The translations under genes and the position numbers were made by a program. 64,000 nucleotides of DNA, taken from NCBI RefSeq assembly GCF_021401245.1, contig NZ_JACBFY010000002.1, positions 930,001-994,000 of the forward strand, written 5' to 3'. Shown in pieces: positions 8,712 to 15,958 of the stretch. Within the stretch, counting starts at the first letter, position 1. The number at the start of each line of letters is the position of its first letter. The notes under the pieces were generated by a model. It did not search any database. It was not told the DNA's origin and saw only the letters and a list, made by a program, of their open reading frames with translations. The stretch is from Pseudacidovorax sp. NFM-22 (GTDB taxonomy: Bacteria > Pseudomonadota > Gammaproteobacteria > Burkholderiales > Burkholderiaceae_C).

Positions 8712-9995
8712 TCAGAACAGGCTGGCCTGGACGGGCGCCGCGGGCGCGGTGAGCGAGGCGCGCAGCGTGGGCGACTCCAGCGCCCGCGCGGGACGATGGC
8801 CATCGAGCTGCACGAAGGGCATCACGCGCGCCACGGGCACGCGCAGGCGGCGCAGGTCCTCGGCCCGCAGGCGCCGGTGGCGCCGCGCCGCCACCAGCTG
8901 CTGCACGGCCCGCACACCGAGGCCGGGCACGCGCAGCAGCAGCTCGCGCGGGGCGGTGTTGAGGTCGATGGGAAAGCGCTCGCGGTGCGCGAGCGCCCAG
9001 GCCAGCTTGGGGTCGACGTCCAGCGCCAGCATGCCCTGCTGCGAGGCCGGCACGATCTCGTGGTGCTCGAAGCCATAGAAGCGCATGAGCCAGTCGGCCT
9101 GGTAGAGGCGGTGCTCGCGCATCAGCGGCGGCGCGGCGGGCGGGAGGCGGCTGGCCGCATCGGGGATGGGGCTGAAGGCCGAGTAGTACACGCGCCGCAG
9201 CCGGTAGGCGCCGTAGAGGTTGGCGCTGGTGTCGAGGATGGCGACGTCGGTGGCCGCATCGGCGCCAACGATCATCTGCGTGCTCTGGCCGGCGGGCGCA
9301 AAGCGCGGCGCCTTGCCGCGGCGCGGGCCGGTGACGGGCAGGGAGACGGCCTTGGCCGCGGCCACCGCGTCGTCGCCGGCCTGGCCCTTGGCCTCGCCGA
9401 TGTGCACCGCCATGCGGGCCATCGAGCGGCGGATGGCCGTGGCGTCCTTTTCCGGCGCGAGGGCCTCGAGGCCGGCGGGCGTGGGCAGCTCGACGTTGAT
9501 GCTCAGCCGGTCGGCGAAGCGCCCGGCGCGGGCCAGCAGCACCGGATCGGCATCGGGGATGGTCTTGAGGTGGATGTAGCCGCGGAAGTCATGCACCTCG
9601 CGCAGGATGCGCGCCACCTCGACCAGCTGCTCCATGGTGTAGTCGGGGCTGCGGATGATGCCGCTGGACAGGAACAGGCCCTCGATGCAGTTGCGGGCGT
9701 AGAAGTCGAGCGTGAGGAGCACCACCTCGTCCACCGAGAAGCGGGCCCGCGGCACGTTGCTGCTCACGCGGTTGATGCAGTACAGGCAGTCGTACTGGCA
9801 GAAATTGGTGAGCAGGATCTTCAGCAGCGAGATGCAGCGGCCATCGGGCGCATAGCTGTGGCAGATGCCCATGCCCTCGGTCGAGCCCATGCCGCGCCCG
9901 CCCCGCGAGTCGCGCTTGTCCGTGCCGGAGGAGGCACAGGAGGCGTCGTACTTGGCCGCGTCGGCGAGGATGGCGAGTTTGCGCTGGAGGTCCAC
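8712..9995 (-). CDS. Putative DNA modification/repair radical SAM protein with C-terminal HhH
   Basis: A 427-residue radical SAM enzyme of the family linked to UdgX. The [4Fe-4S]-binding CX3CX2C motif is in FCQYDCLYCIN. Further conserved stretches are GMGICHSYAPDGRC, EGLFLSSGI and GYIHLKTIPDAD. The C-terminus has a helix-hairpin-helix (NTAPRELLLRVPGLGVRAVQQL), a non-specific DNA-binding element, which supports a DNA substrate. The chemistry is not established for this family. Start is a GTG (VDLQRKLAILADAAKYDASC), as no ATG exists in frame before the conserved N-terminus. It follows ybhN by 50 bases and precedes the UdgX gene, so one transcript may cover ybhP to udgX. Confidence 0.88.
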   Translation of the reverse strand: MDLQRKLAILADAAKYDASCASSGTDKRDSRGGRGMGSTEGMGICHSYAPDGRCISLLKILLTNFCQYDCLYCINRVSSNVPRARFSVDEVVLLTLDFYARNCIEGLFLSSGIIRSPDYTMEQLVEVARILREVHDFRGYIHLKTIPDADPVLLARAGRFADRLSINVELPTPAGLEALAPEKDATAIRRSMARMAVHIGEAKGQAGDDAVAAAKAVSLPVTGPRRGKAPRFAPAGQSTQMIVGADAATDVAILDTSANLYGAYRLRRVYYSAFSPIPDAASRLPPAAPPLMREHRLYQADWLMRFYGFEHHEIVPASQQGMLALDVDPKLAWALAHRERFPIDLNTAPRELLLRVPGLGVRAVQQLVAARRHRRLRAEDLRRLRVPVARVMPFVQLDGHRPARALESPTLRASLTAPAAPVQASLF

Positions 9996-10045
9996 TGGAT
10001 GAATATACAGCCCTGCGCCGCCGCGCGCTAAGGCCCCGCGCGGGG

Positions 10046-11023
10046 TCAGGTCTTGCGCCTGTGGCGCGCCCGCCATTCGGTGGCGCCGTAGAGCACCACG
10101 GCCACCACGAGCGGCAGCAGGTAGTACACCGCCCGATAGGCGAGCAGCGCCCCCAGCAAGGGGGCCTGCGGCACCTGGTGCGACAGCAGCGCGACGAAGA
10201 CCGCCTCCAGCACGCCCAGCCCCGCGGGCACATGGGTGATGACGCCGGCCACGGCTGCGACCAGCAGCACGGCCAGCACCTGCGGATAGTCCACACGCCC
10301 TTGCAGCAACAACCAAACGATCGCGCCCATCAATGACCAGTTGGCCGCGGACAGCAGCAACTGGAGCGCACCCATGCGCAGCGAGGGCACTTCCAGCGCA
10401 TGGCCGCGCACCGTCATCGAGCGCCCGCCCGCGAAGGCGCACAGCAGCAGGTAGCCGAGGGCCACGGCCACCAGCACGACGCCGAGCACGCGCAGCCCGC
10501 CGCTGTCGATGCGCCACTCCGGCGGCAGGGCCAGCGGCGACAGCGCGAAGGCGGCGCCCGCCACCAGCAGGTAGCCGATCCAGTTGGTGAGCATCGAGAA
10601 GCCCAGCACGCGCGTGATGTCCGAGGCGCGCAGCCCGAGCCGCGAATAGAGCCGGTAGCGGAAGGCCACGCCGCCCACCAGCGAGCCGAAGTTCAGGTTG
10701 AAGGCATAGCTGATGAAAGCCACGCCCATGACCGTGGGCGCGCGCAGGCCATGGCCGGTGAGGTGACGGCCGAGCAGGTCGAAGGTGGTGTAGAGCGCAA
10801 AGCTGAGCGCCGCCAGGGCCGCCGCGGCGGCCACCAGGGCGAGCGGCAGGGCTTGCAATGCGTCCAGCACCTCGTCCCATTCGATGGTGCGGGCCTGCCG
10901 CACGATCAGCCATCCGACTCCGAGCAGGAAGGCCCACAGCGCGCCGCGCTTGAGCCAGGGCCACCAGCGTCGCTCGGACGCCGCCGGCCGGACTGGCGCG
11001 CGGGCAGAGGCGGCCGTCGGCAT
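10046..11023 (-). CDS. ybhN: YbhN/UPF0104 lysylphosphatidylglycerol-synthase-like membrane protein
   Basis: A 325-residue polytopic inner-membrane protein with about eight hydrophobic segments, starting near residue 29. The conserved core includes FNLNFGSLVGG, RYRLYSRLGL, GFSMLTNWIGY and, near the end, HVPAGLGVLEAVFVALL. This is the flippase-like domain of MprF-type proteins without the synthase part, as in E. coli YbhN. It starts 5 bases after clsB stops, in the same order as E. coli ybhP-clsB(ybhO)-ybhN, so a role alongside cardiolipin synthesis or movement is plausible but inferred. Confidence 0.85.
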   Translation of the reverse strand: MPTAASARAPVRPAASERRWWPWLKRGALWAFLLGVGWLIVRQARTIEWDEVLDALQALPLALVAAAAALAALSFALYTTFDLLGRHLTGHGLRAPTVMGVAFISYAFNLNFGSLVGGVAFRYRLYSRLGLRASDITRVLGFSMLTNWIGYLLVAGAAFALSPLALPPEWRIDSGGLRVLGVVLVAVALGYLLLCAFAGGRSMTVRGHALEVPSLRMGALQLLLSAANWSLMGAIVWLLLQGRVDYPQVLAVLLVAAVAGVITHVPAGLGVLEAVFVALLSHQVPQAPLLGALLAYRAVYYLLPLVVAVVLYGATEWRARHRRKT

Positions 11024-11028
11024 GGCCG

Positions 11029-12318
11029 TCAGACGGCGTCGGCCGGCTGCGCGCCCAGGGGCGCGGCCGCAGCCGGCGGCACCGCCGGCTTGAGCTGGGG
11101 CGCATGGCGCGGCAGCCAGCTGGTGAGCGAGGGATACCAGCGCAGGAAGTGGAAGACGAAGAAGCTGCGCACCAGGCGCCAGCCGCTCCACTCCTCGGCC
11201 AGGTCTTCGGGCGCGATCTGCTTGCAGCTGTGGCGCATCAGGTGCTCCAGCCGCTCCGACAGCACGCGGTTGAAGCCCTCGCCGCGCAGCACCACGTTGG
11301 CCTCGAGGTTGAGCGAGAGCGACAGCGGATCGAGGTTGCTCGACCCCACGGTGCTCCAGTCGTCGTCCACCAGCGCCACCTTGCCGTGCAGCGGGCGCTC
11401 GCAGTATTCGTAGATGCGCACGCCGGCATGCAGCAGGTGGTGGTAGAGCATGCTCGCCGCCTTCTTCACGATGGGCATGTCGGGCTCGCCCTGCAGGATC
11501 AGCCGCACATCCACGCCCCGCCGCGCCGCCTGCCGCAAGGCCTTGATGAAGCGGTAGCCCGGAAAGAAATAGGCATTGGCGATCACCACGCGCCGACGCG
11601 CCTTGCGGATCGCCTCCAGATAGTGGCGCTCGATGTCCGTCGTGTGGTGGCGGTTGTCGCGCGTGACCAGCAGGGCCTGCATGCCCTGCGCCGCCTGCGG
11701 CCCGCGCAGCCGCGTGGCCGTGGGCGGTGCGTCATGGTGGGCGGGCGACTGCTGCAGCGCCTGCACCCGCTTCATGCGCCGCCGGTACCAGCGCGGCTTG
11801 CGTGCCCCCAGCGCGATCTCGCGCAGCACGAAGCGGTGCAGCTCGCCCACGATGGGGCCGCGCAGTTCGACCGAATAGTCCTGCTTGGCCTCGGGGCCGA
11901 AGTCGGCCAGGTGGTCGGCGGAGTAGTTGATGCCGCCGATGAAGGCGCGCCAGCCATCGACCACGACGATCTTGCGATGCATGCGGCGGAACACATTGAG
12001 CCGCTTGCCGAAGAAGCGCTCGCCGGGGTCGAACACGCGCACCTTCACGCCGGCCGCGGCCAGCTCGCCCAGAAAGCGCGCCGACAGGTCGGGCGAGCCG
12101 AAGCCGTCGATCATCAGGTCGATGCTCACGCCGCGGCGGCCGGCCTCGCACAGCGCCTCATGCAGCGCGAGGCCGACCTTGTCCTCGAAGAGGATGAAGG
12201 TCTCGATCACCACCTCGCGCTCGGCGCGGCGGATGGCCTCGAAGACGCGGGGGAAGAAGGCCTCGCCGTTTTCCAGCAGTTCGACGTCGTTGCCGGGGTG
12301 CCATGCGGGCGCGGTCAT
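11029..12318 (-). CDS. clsB: Cardiolipin synthase B (phospholipase D superfamily)
   Basis: A 429-residue enzyme with two HKD motifs: HRKIVVVDGWRAFIGGIN in the N-terminal half and HGKVALVDDDWSTVGSSNLD in the C-terminal half, each followed by the Gly-Gly/Ser-Ser element that completes a PLD active site. Together with ETFILFEDKVG and NAYFFPGYRF this matches ClsB (YbhO), which makes cardiolipin and, in E. coli, phosphatidylglycerol by transphosphatidylation at the inner membrane. There is no N-terminal membrane segment, as in ClsB and unlike ClsA. It sits between ybhP-like and ybhN-like genes. Confidence 0.92.
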   Translation of the reverse strand: MTAPAWHPGNDVELLENGEAFFPRVFEAIRRAEREVVIETFILFEDKVGLALHEALCEAGRRGVSIDLMIDGFGSPDLSARFLGELAAAGVKVRVFDPGERFFGKRLNVFRRMHRKIVVVDGWRAFIGGINYSADHLADFGPEAKQDYSVELRGPIVGELHRFVLREIALGARKPRWYRRRMKRVQALQQSPAHHDAPPTATRLRGPQAAQGMQALLVTRDNRHHTTDIERHYLEAIRKARRRVVIANAYFFPGYRFIKALRQAARRGVDVRLILQGEPDMPIVKKAASMLYHHLLHAGVRIYEYCERPLHGKVALVDDDWSTVGSSNLDPLSLSLNLEANVVLRGEGFNRVLSERLEHLMRHSCKQIAPEDLAEEWSGWRLVRSFFVFHFLRWYPSLTSWLPRHAPQLKPAVPPAAAAPLGAQPADAV

Positions 12319-12344
12319 GAGGGCAGTCGCTCCATGGTCAGGGA

Positions 12345-13127
12345 TCAGAAATGGATTTCGGCCACCAGCGGCGCGTGGTCCGACAGGTGGGACCAGGGCG
12401 TGCGCGGCAGCACCACCGGCGAGGAGACGCCGGCATTGCGCACGTAGATGCGGTCCAGCGGCAGCAGCGGAAAGCGGGCCGGGAAGGTGCGGGCGGGCTT
12501 GCCCGTGGCGGTCATGAAGACCTCCTTCAGGCCGGCCCCGTCTTCCAGCACGGCATTGGCGCGGCTGCGCCAGTCGTTGAAGTCACCCGCCACGACCAGG
12601 GGCGCATCGGCGGGCACCTCGTCGCGGACGATGTGGCACAGCAGCTCCAGCTGCTGCTGCCGGTGCGCCTCGGCTAGGCCCAGGTGGGCACAGATGGCAT
12701 GCAAGTCGCCCGCCCAGCCGGGCATGCGGACCACGCAATGCAGAAGGCCGCGCTTCTCCGGCCCCGCCACCGACACGTCATGGTTGCGATGCTGGACGAT
12801 CGGGAACTTGGACAGCAGCGCATTGCCATGGTGGCCGCGCGGATAGACCGCATTGCGGCCATAGGCGAACTGCGGCCACATGGTGTCCGCGAGGAATTCG
12901 TAGTGCGGTGCCTCGGGCCAGTTGTCGACGCGGCGGGCATGCCGCTCGTGCGTGCCCAGCACCTCCTGCAGGAAGACCACGTCGGCCCCGACCGTGCGCA
13001 CGGCCTCGCGCAGTTCCGGCAGGATGAAGCGCCGGTTGAAGGTAGTGAAGCCCTTGTGCGTGTTCACCGTCATCACCTTCAGGCGACGCGCGGGCGCCGG
13101 CGCCGAGGCCGGCTCGGGCGGGGGCAT
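12345..13127 (-). CDS. ybhP: YbhP-like endonuclease/exonuclease/phosphatase family protein
   Basis: A 260-residue EEP-fold enzyme. Visible catalytic motifs are [14 protein letters not shown] (metal-binding Glu), [15 protein letters not shown] (Asp/Asn pair), LDRIYVRN and WSHLSDHAP. The EEP fold covers nucleases, sphingomyelinases and inositol phosphatases; position upstream of clsB and ybhN makes a lipid-linked substrate more likely than DNA, as suspected for E. coli YbhP, but the substrate is not known. The ATG at 13127 leaves a short Pro/Ala-rich lead. It is the first gene of the minus-strand run. Confidence 0.85.
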   Translation of the reverse strand: MPPPEPASAPAPARRLKVMTVNTHKGFTTFNRRFILPELREAVRTVGADVVFLQEVLGTHERHARRVDNWPEAPHYEFLADTMWPQFAYGRNAVYPRGHHGNALLSKFPIVQHRNHDVSVAGPEKRGLLHCVVRMPGWAGDLHAICAHLGLAEAHRQQQLELLCHIVRDEVPADAPLVVAGDFNDWRSRANAVLEDGAGLKEVFMTATGKPARTFPARFPLLPLDRIYVRNAGVSSPVVLPRTPWSHLSDHAPLVAEIHF

Positions 13128-13190
13128 GGACAGATCGGATCGGGGCAGTGAGGACACGGGCCGTGTTGTAGGCCAGGGGCCGGAAACGCC

Positions 13191-13278
13191 CTGTAGGAGC
13201 GCGTCCGGTTCCCCACGCCCATTTTTTCGCCAGCCGCTTTCGCTTCGGCAGCGGCCCGTGCGGATGCGGCTCCTACAG
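13191..13278. repeat. REP-like inverted repeat with CTGTAGGAGC ends
   Basis: The two ends are exact inverted copies: CTGTAGGAGC (13191-13200) and GCTCCTACAG (13269-13278). GCGTCCG next to the left arm is answered by CGGATGC next to the right arm. A second small hairpin (CCGCT...AGCGG, about 13233-13253) sits inside. The layout and the CTGTAGGAGC ends match REP/BIME elements known from pseudomonads and other proteobacteria. It lies between ybhP and the gene at 13391, outside any coding sequence. Confidence 0.65.
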
Positions 13279-13390
13279 GGGCGCGCAGCCGACGCCCACA
13301 CGGGTGGGGCGACAGGCCCCGCTACGGTGACTGCACGTCGTCGGGATGGCGACGTCATCCCGCAACTTCATCCAATCGAAGGAGAGACCC

Positions 13391-13810
13391 ATGACCCGCA
13401 CCACTCGCACCCTGTCTGCACTTGCCGCCGCCGGCCTGATGGCCCTTGGCACCAGCGCCTTCGCCCAGACCTCCGTGCCCGCGACGCAAGGCCAGGCCAG
13501 CACCATGACGCCGGCCGGCGTGCCCAACCCCACGCAGCGCCCCGACGGCACCATGCCCGCCCAACGCGACAACGTCCGCGCCGAGGCCCGTGCCAACAAC
13601 CGCATGCCCGACAACACCAAGACGCCCAGCGGCCAGCCGACGACCGTAATGAATGGCCAGCCCAATCCGACGCCTCCGGTGAACCAGAACACCCGCGCCG
13701 AAGTCCGTGCCGACACCAAGGCCGACATGCAGCGCCGGCCCTATGGCAACACGGGCGAACGTCCCGACGTGCCCACCAACCCCAAGAACATGACCGGCAC
13801 GCCGAAGTGA
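13391..13810 (+). CDS. Secreted low-complexity protein (hypothetical)
   Basis: A 139-residue protein with a Sec signal (MTRTTRTLSALAAAGLMALG to SAFAQ). The mature part is rich in Asn, Pro, Thr, Arg and Gln, with no hydrophobic core, so it is probably disordered. A motif recurs: RAEARANNRMPDN and RAEVRADTKADM, with NPTQRP / NPTPPV between. The ATG follows AAGGAGAG. I know no function; similar short periplasmic proteins occur in Comamonadaceae. A strong terminator follows directly. Confidence 0.6.
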   Translation: MTRTTRTLSALAAAGLMALGTSAFAQTSVPATQGQASTMTPAGVPNPTQRPDGTMPAQRDNVRAEARANNRMPDNTKTPSGQPTTVMNGQPNPTPPVNQNTRAEVRADTKADMQRRPYGNTGERPDVPTNPKNMTGTPK

Positions 13811-13844
13811 CCGGCACCGGCGCCGCAAACCGCGGCGTCGCACG

Positions 13845-13877
13845 AAAAAAACCCCGGTCGATGGGCCGGGGTTTTTT
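13845..13877. terminator. Bidirectional rho-independent terminator
   Basis: A GC-rich stem (AACCCCGG / CCGGGGTT) with an 8-base loop, flanked by a run of A on the left and a run of T on the right. It can therefore stop both the plus-strand gene ending at 13810 and the minus-strand gene ending at 13899. Confidence 0.9.
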
Positions 13878-13898
13878 CATGGGCAGCCGCTCAGCGTG

Positions 13899-14429
13899 TC
13901 AGCCGCGGGGAGCGTCTCCAGGGCGCGGACCGTGGCCGTGCGGATGCTCGCCCCGTGCATGCATGCGCGGCAGCGTCTCGGCATCGAAGGTCTGGCGCTG
14001 CTGCGGCGACAGCTGCGCATAGAAGCCGCGGGTCGCATCGGCCACCTTGGCAAAGCGGGCCTGGCGTTCGGCCTGGCGGGCCTGCATGCGGTCCAGCCGC
14101 TCGGGGGTGCTGAGCTTGGCCAGATCTTCACGCGCCCCCGGGGGACGCGCTGGCGGCGTGAAGGCGCTGGCATAGGCGTCCCAGGCGGGCTGCTGGGCCG
14201 GCGTCAGCTGCAGCTTGGCCTTGAGGGCCTCCATGCGCTTGGCATGGTGCTCCTTCATGCGCTCCATGCGCTGCTGCGGGTCCATGGCCTTGCCATGGCG
14301 CTGGCCGTGCATGCCGGCCGGCGGCGGGGCGCCCTCTGCCGGGGCCGACGACGCGGGCTGCGCGGAGGCGGCGAAGGCGGCACAGGCCAGCAGGCCGGCC
14401 GCGAAGAGGGAATGACGACGGGATTTCAT
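13899..14429 (-). CDS. Spy/CpxP-like periplasmic LTXXQ-motif protein
   Basis: A 176-residue exported protein with a Sec signal (MKSRRHSLFAAGLLACAAFA to SAQ). The mature region is helical, rich in Met, His, Gln and Arg, and carries one LTPAQ and the later LSPQQRQTFD, the LTXXQ-type motifs of the Spy/CpxP chaperone family. His/Met-rich ends (MHGQRHGKAMD; HARGEHPHGHG) suggest metal binding, so a role in periplasmic protein or metal stress is likely. A good ribosome site (AGGAAG) precedes the ATG. No Cpx box was identified. Confidence 0.75.
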   Translation of the reverse strand: MKSRRHSLFAAGLLACAAFAASAQPASSAPAEGAPPPAGMHGQRHGKAMDPQQRMERMKEHHAKRMEALKAKLQLTPAQQPAWDAYASAFTPPARPPGAREDLAKLSTPERLDRMQARQAERQARFAKVADATRGFYAQLSPQQRQTFDAETLPRMHARGEHPHGHGPRPGDAPRG

Positions 14430-14620
14430 GGTGCTTCCTTTCCGAAGACCGCCACCGGATCGGCAGCGTGGAGACGACTGTGCGCCCCGCAGGTCAAGAC
14501 GGCGTTCGTCCTCGGTAAGCGACAGGTGTGTCGAGGTAAAGAAGCGTGAAGCCTGCCGCGTGATCGGGCAGGAATCGAGGAGCCGCGACGCCGCGCCCCT
14601 CGCGCGGGCGTTGCAGCTGC

Positions 14621-15634
14621 TTACTTGGGCCGCGGCCTCTTCAGGCGTGCATCGGGCGGGGAAAGGCGGCCGGCGCGCAGCATGCCCACGGCCGTCGCCA
14701 CCGCGCGGGCGGCATTGCGGGCCTCTTCCTGCATGGCCTCGTCGGCGTCCAGTGTCTGGTGGCTGGTCGCGTACGGCTCGTAGTAGCCGATGTAGCGGTC
14801 GAGTCTGGCCTGGGTGCCCGCGTCGATGAGGCCCATCCAGTCGAGCCAGTCGCAGAGGTTGCGGCGCAGGCTTTCGATGCCCGCCACGTCGCCATGCACC
14901 ACCACGCCATAGGCCCGACCTTCCAGGTGCTTGGGATAGTCCCAGCCCTGGAGCTCCAGCGCCTTCGCTTGCGCGGCCTTCTTGCCGTGGGTGGACGTGG
15001 GATCGGGATTGCCGCCGTCGGCGCAGACCAGCCGGTCGATCATCGCCTTGAGCGGCGTGGGCGCCTGGTACCAGTGGGTGGGCGTGAAGATCATCACGCC
15101 GTGTGCCGCCACCCAGCGCTCGTAGATCTCGTTCATCCAGTCGCCCGTCTGCCGCAGCGAATGGTTGGGATAGCAGCTGCAGGGCCAGTGGCACAGCGGC
15201 ATGGCGGTCGAGGCGCAGCCCTTGCACGGATGGATGTGCCGACCGTAGTCGGAGGTGACGCGACTCAGGTCCAGCACGTCGCACTGCAGGCCCTGGCCCT
15301 CGAGCACCGCGCGCGCTAGCTGCAGCAGGCGCCAGCTCTTGGACATCTCGCCCGGGCAGCTGCCGTCGTTGCGCGGCGAGCCGTTGATCAGCAGCACGCG
15401 CGAGCGCGTCTCGGGCCGGCTCCATGCGGCCTGCGCCGCGTCGATGCGCGCACGCGCCTCGATCCAGTCGACGGACAGCGCATAGCCCGGATCGGCATAC
15501 CCCGGCCCCGCCTCCCGCGTCACCGGCGCCTTGCGCCCGTCTTCGTACGCCTCCCAGGCCACCTGTTCGATGCGGCCGATCGCCGCGGCCTCCGCGCGGA
15601 AGGCCGGGTCGTGGAAGACCTGCATGAACTGCAC
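14621..15634 (-). CDS. NAD(P)H-dependent flavodoxin-fold oxidoreductase
   Basis: A 337-residue protein with an FMN-binding flavodoxin-like domain from about residue 78: LLINGSPRNDGSCPGEMSKSW, then CKGC plus a second Cys group (CHWPCSCY), and FTPTHWYQAPTPLKAMIDRLVC. These match NADPH-dependent FMN reductase/NAD(P)H oxidoreductase families. The Cys-rich stretch could hold a metal or disulfide. The first usable start is the GTG at 15634. Coding-like sequence (PPTLSREAFH) continues upstream in frame without a start, and an ATG at 15701 is one base out of frame, so the 5' end may be frameshifted. Confidence 0.75.
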   Translation of the reverse strand: MQFMQVFHDPAFRAEAAAIGRIEQVAWEAYEDGRKAPVTREAGPGYADPGYALSVDWIEARARIDAAQAAWSRPETRSRVLLINGSPRNDGSCPGEMSKSWRLLQLARAVLEGQGLQCDVLDLSRVTSDYGRHIHPCKGCASTAMPLCHWPCSCYPNHSLRQTGDWMNEIYERWVAAHGVMIFTPTHWYQAPTPLKAMIDRLVCADGGNPDPTSTHGKKAAQAKALELQGWDYPKHLEGRAYGVVVHGDVAGIESLRRNLCDWLDWMGLIDAGTQARLDRYIGYYEPYATSHQTLDADEAMQEEARNAARAVATAVGMLRAGRLSPPDARLKRPRPK

Positions 15635-15958
15635 GTGGAAGGCCTCTCGCGAGAGGGTGGGCGGCGCCTGGCCGGTGCCGGGGGGCGTGGGGATCGTTCA
15701 TGCGCTGCAGCGTAGGAGTTGTTCCGGGGCCGGTGCCGGCGCGCGCACCGCCTTGCGCGGTAAGCCCGCGCCGACAGCCTGGAGAACTGCAAACACGCGT
15801 CCGCCCTCCTCCACCTCTGTTGACGCTGCGTCTGCACGAGCCCACGACGCCTTGCGCCATCCGGCCCCCGCTGCTGCGGAATCAGCAGGACGGCGGTCCG
15901 CGGCCCGCAAGATCATGGGCCGCCGGCGGTCCTGCTGCGGCAACCCTGCCCCGCTCGC
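15635..15958. other. Divergent promoter region
   Basis: The 324 bases between the flavodoxin-fold reductase (minus) and the cyclase (plus). The part next to the reductase looks like displaced coding sequence for its N-terminus, up to about 15701. The rest should hold both promoters. No clear -35/-10 pair, operator or small gene could be picked out. Confidence 0.35.
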
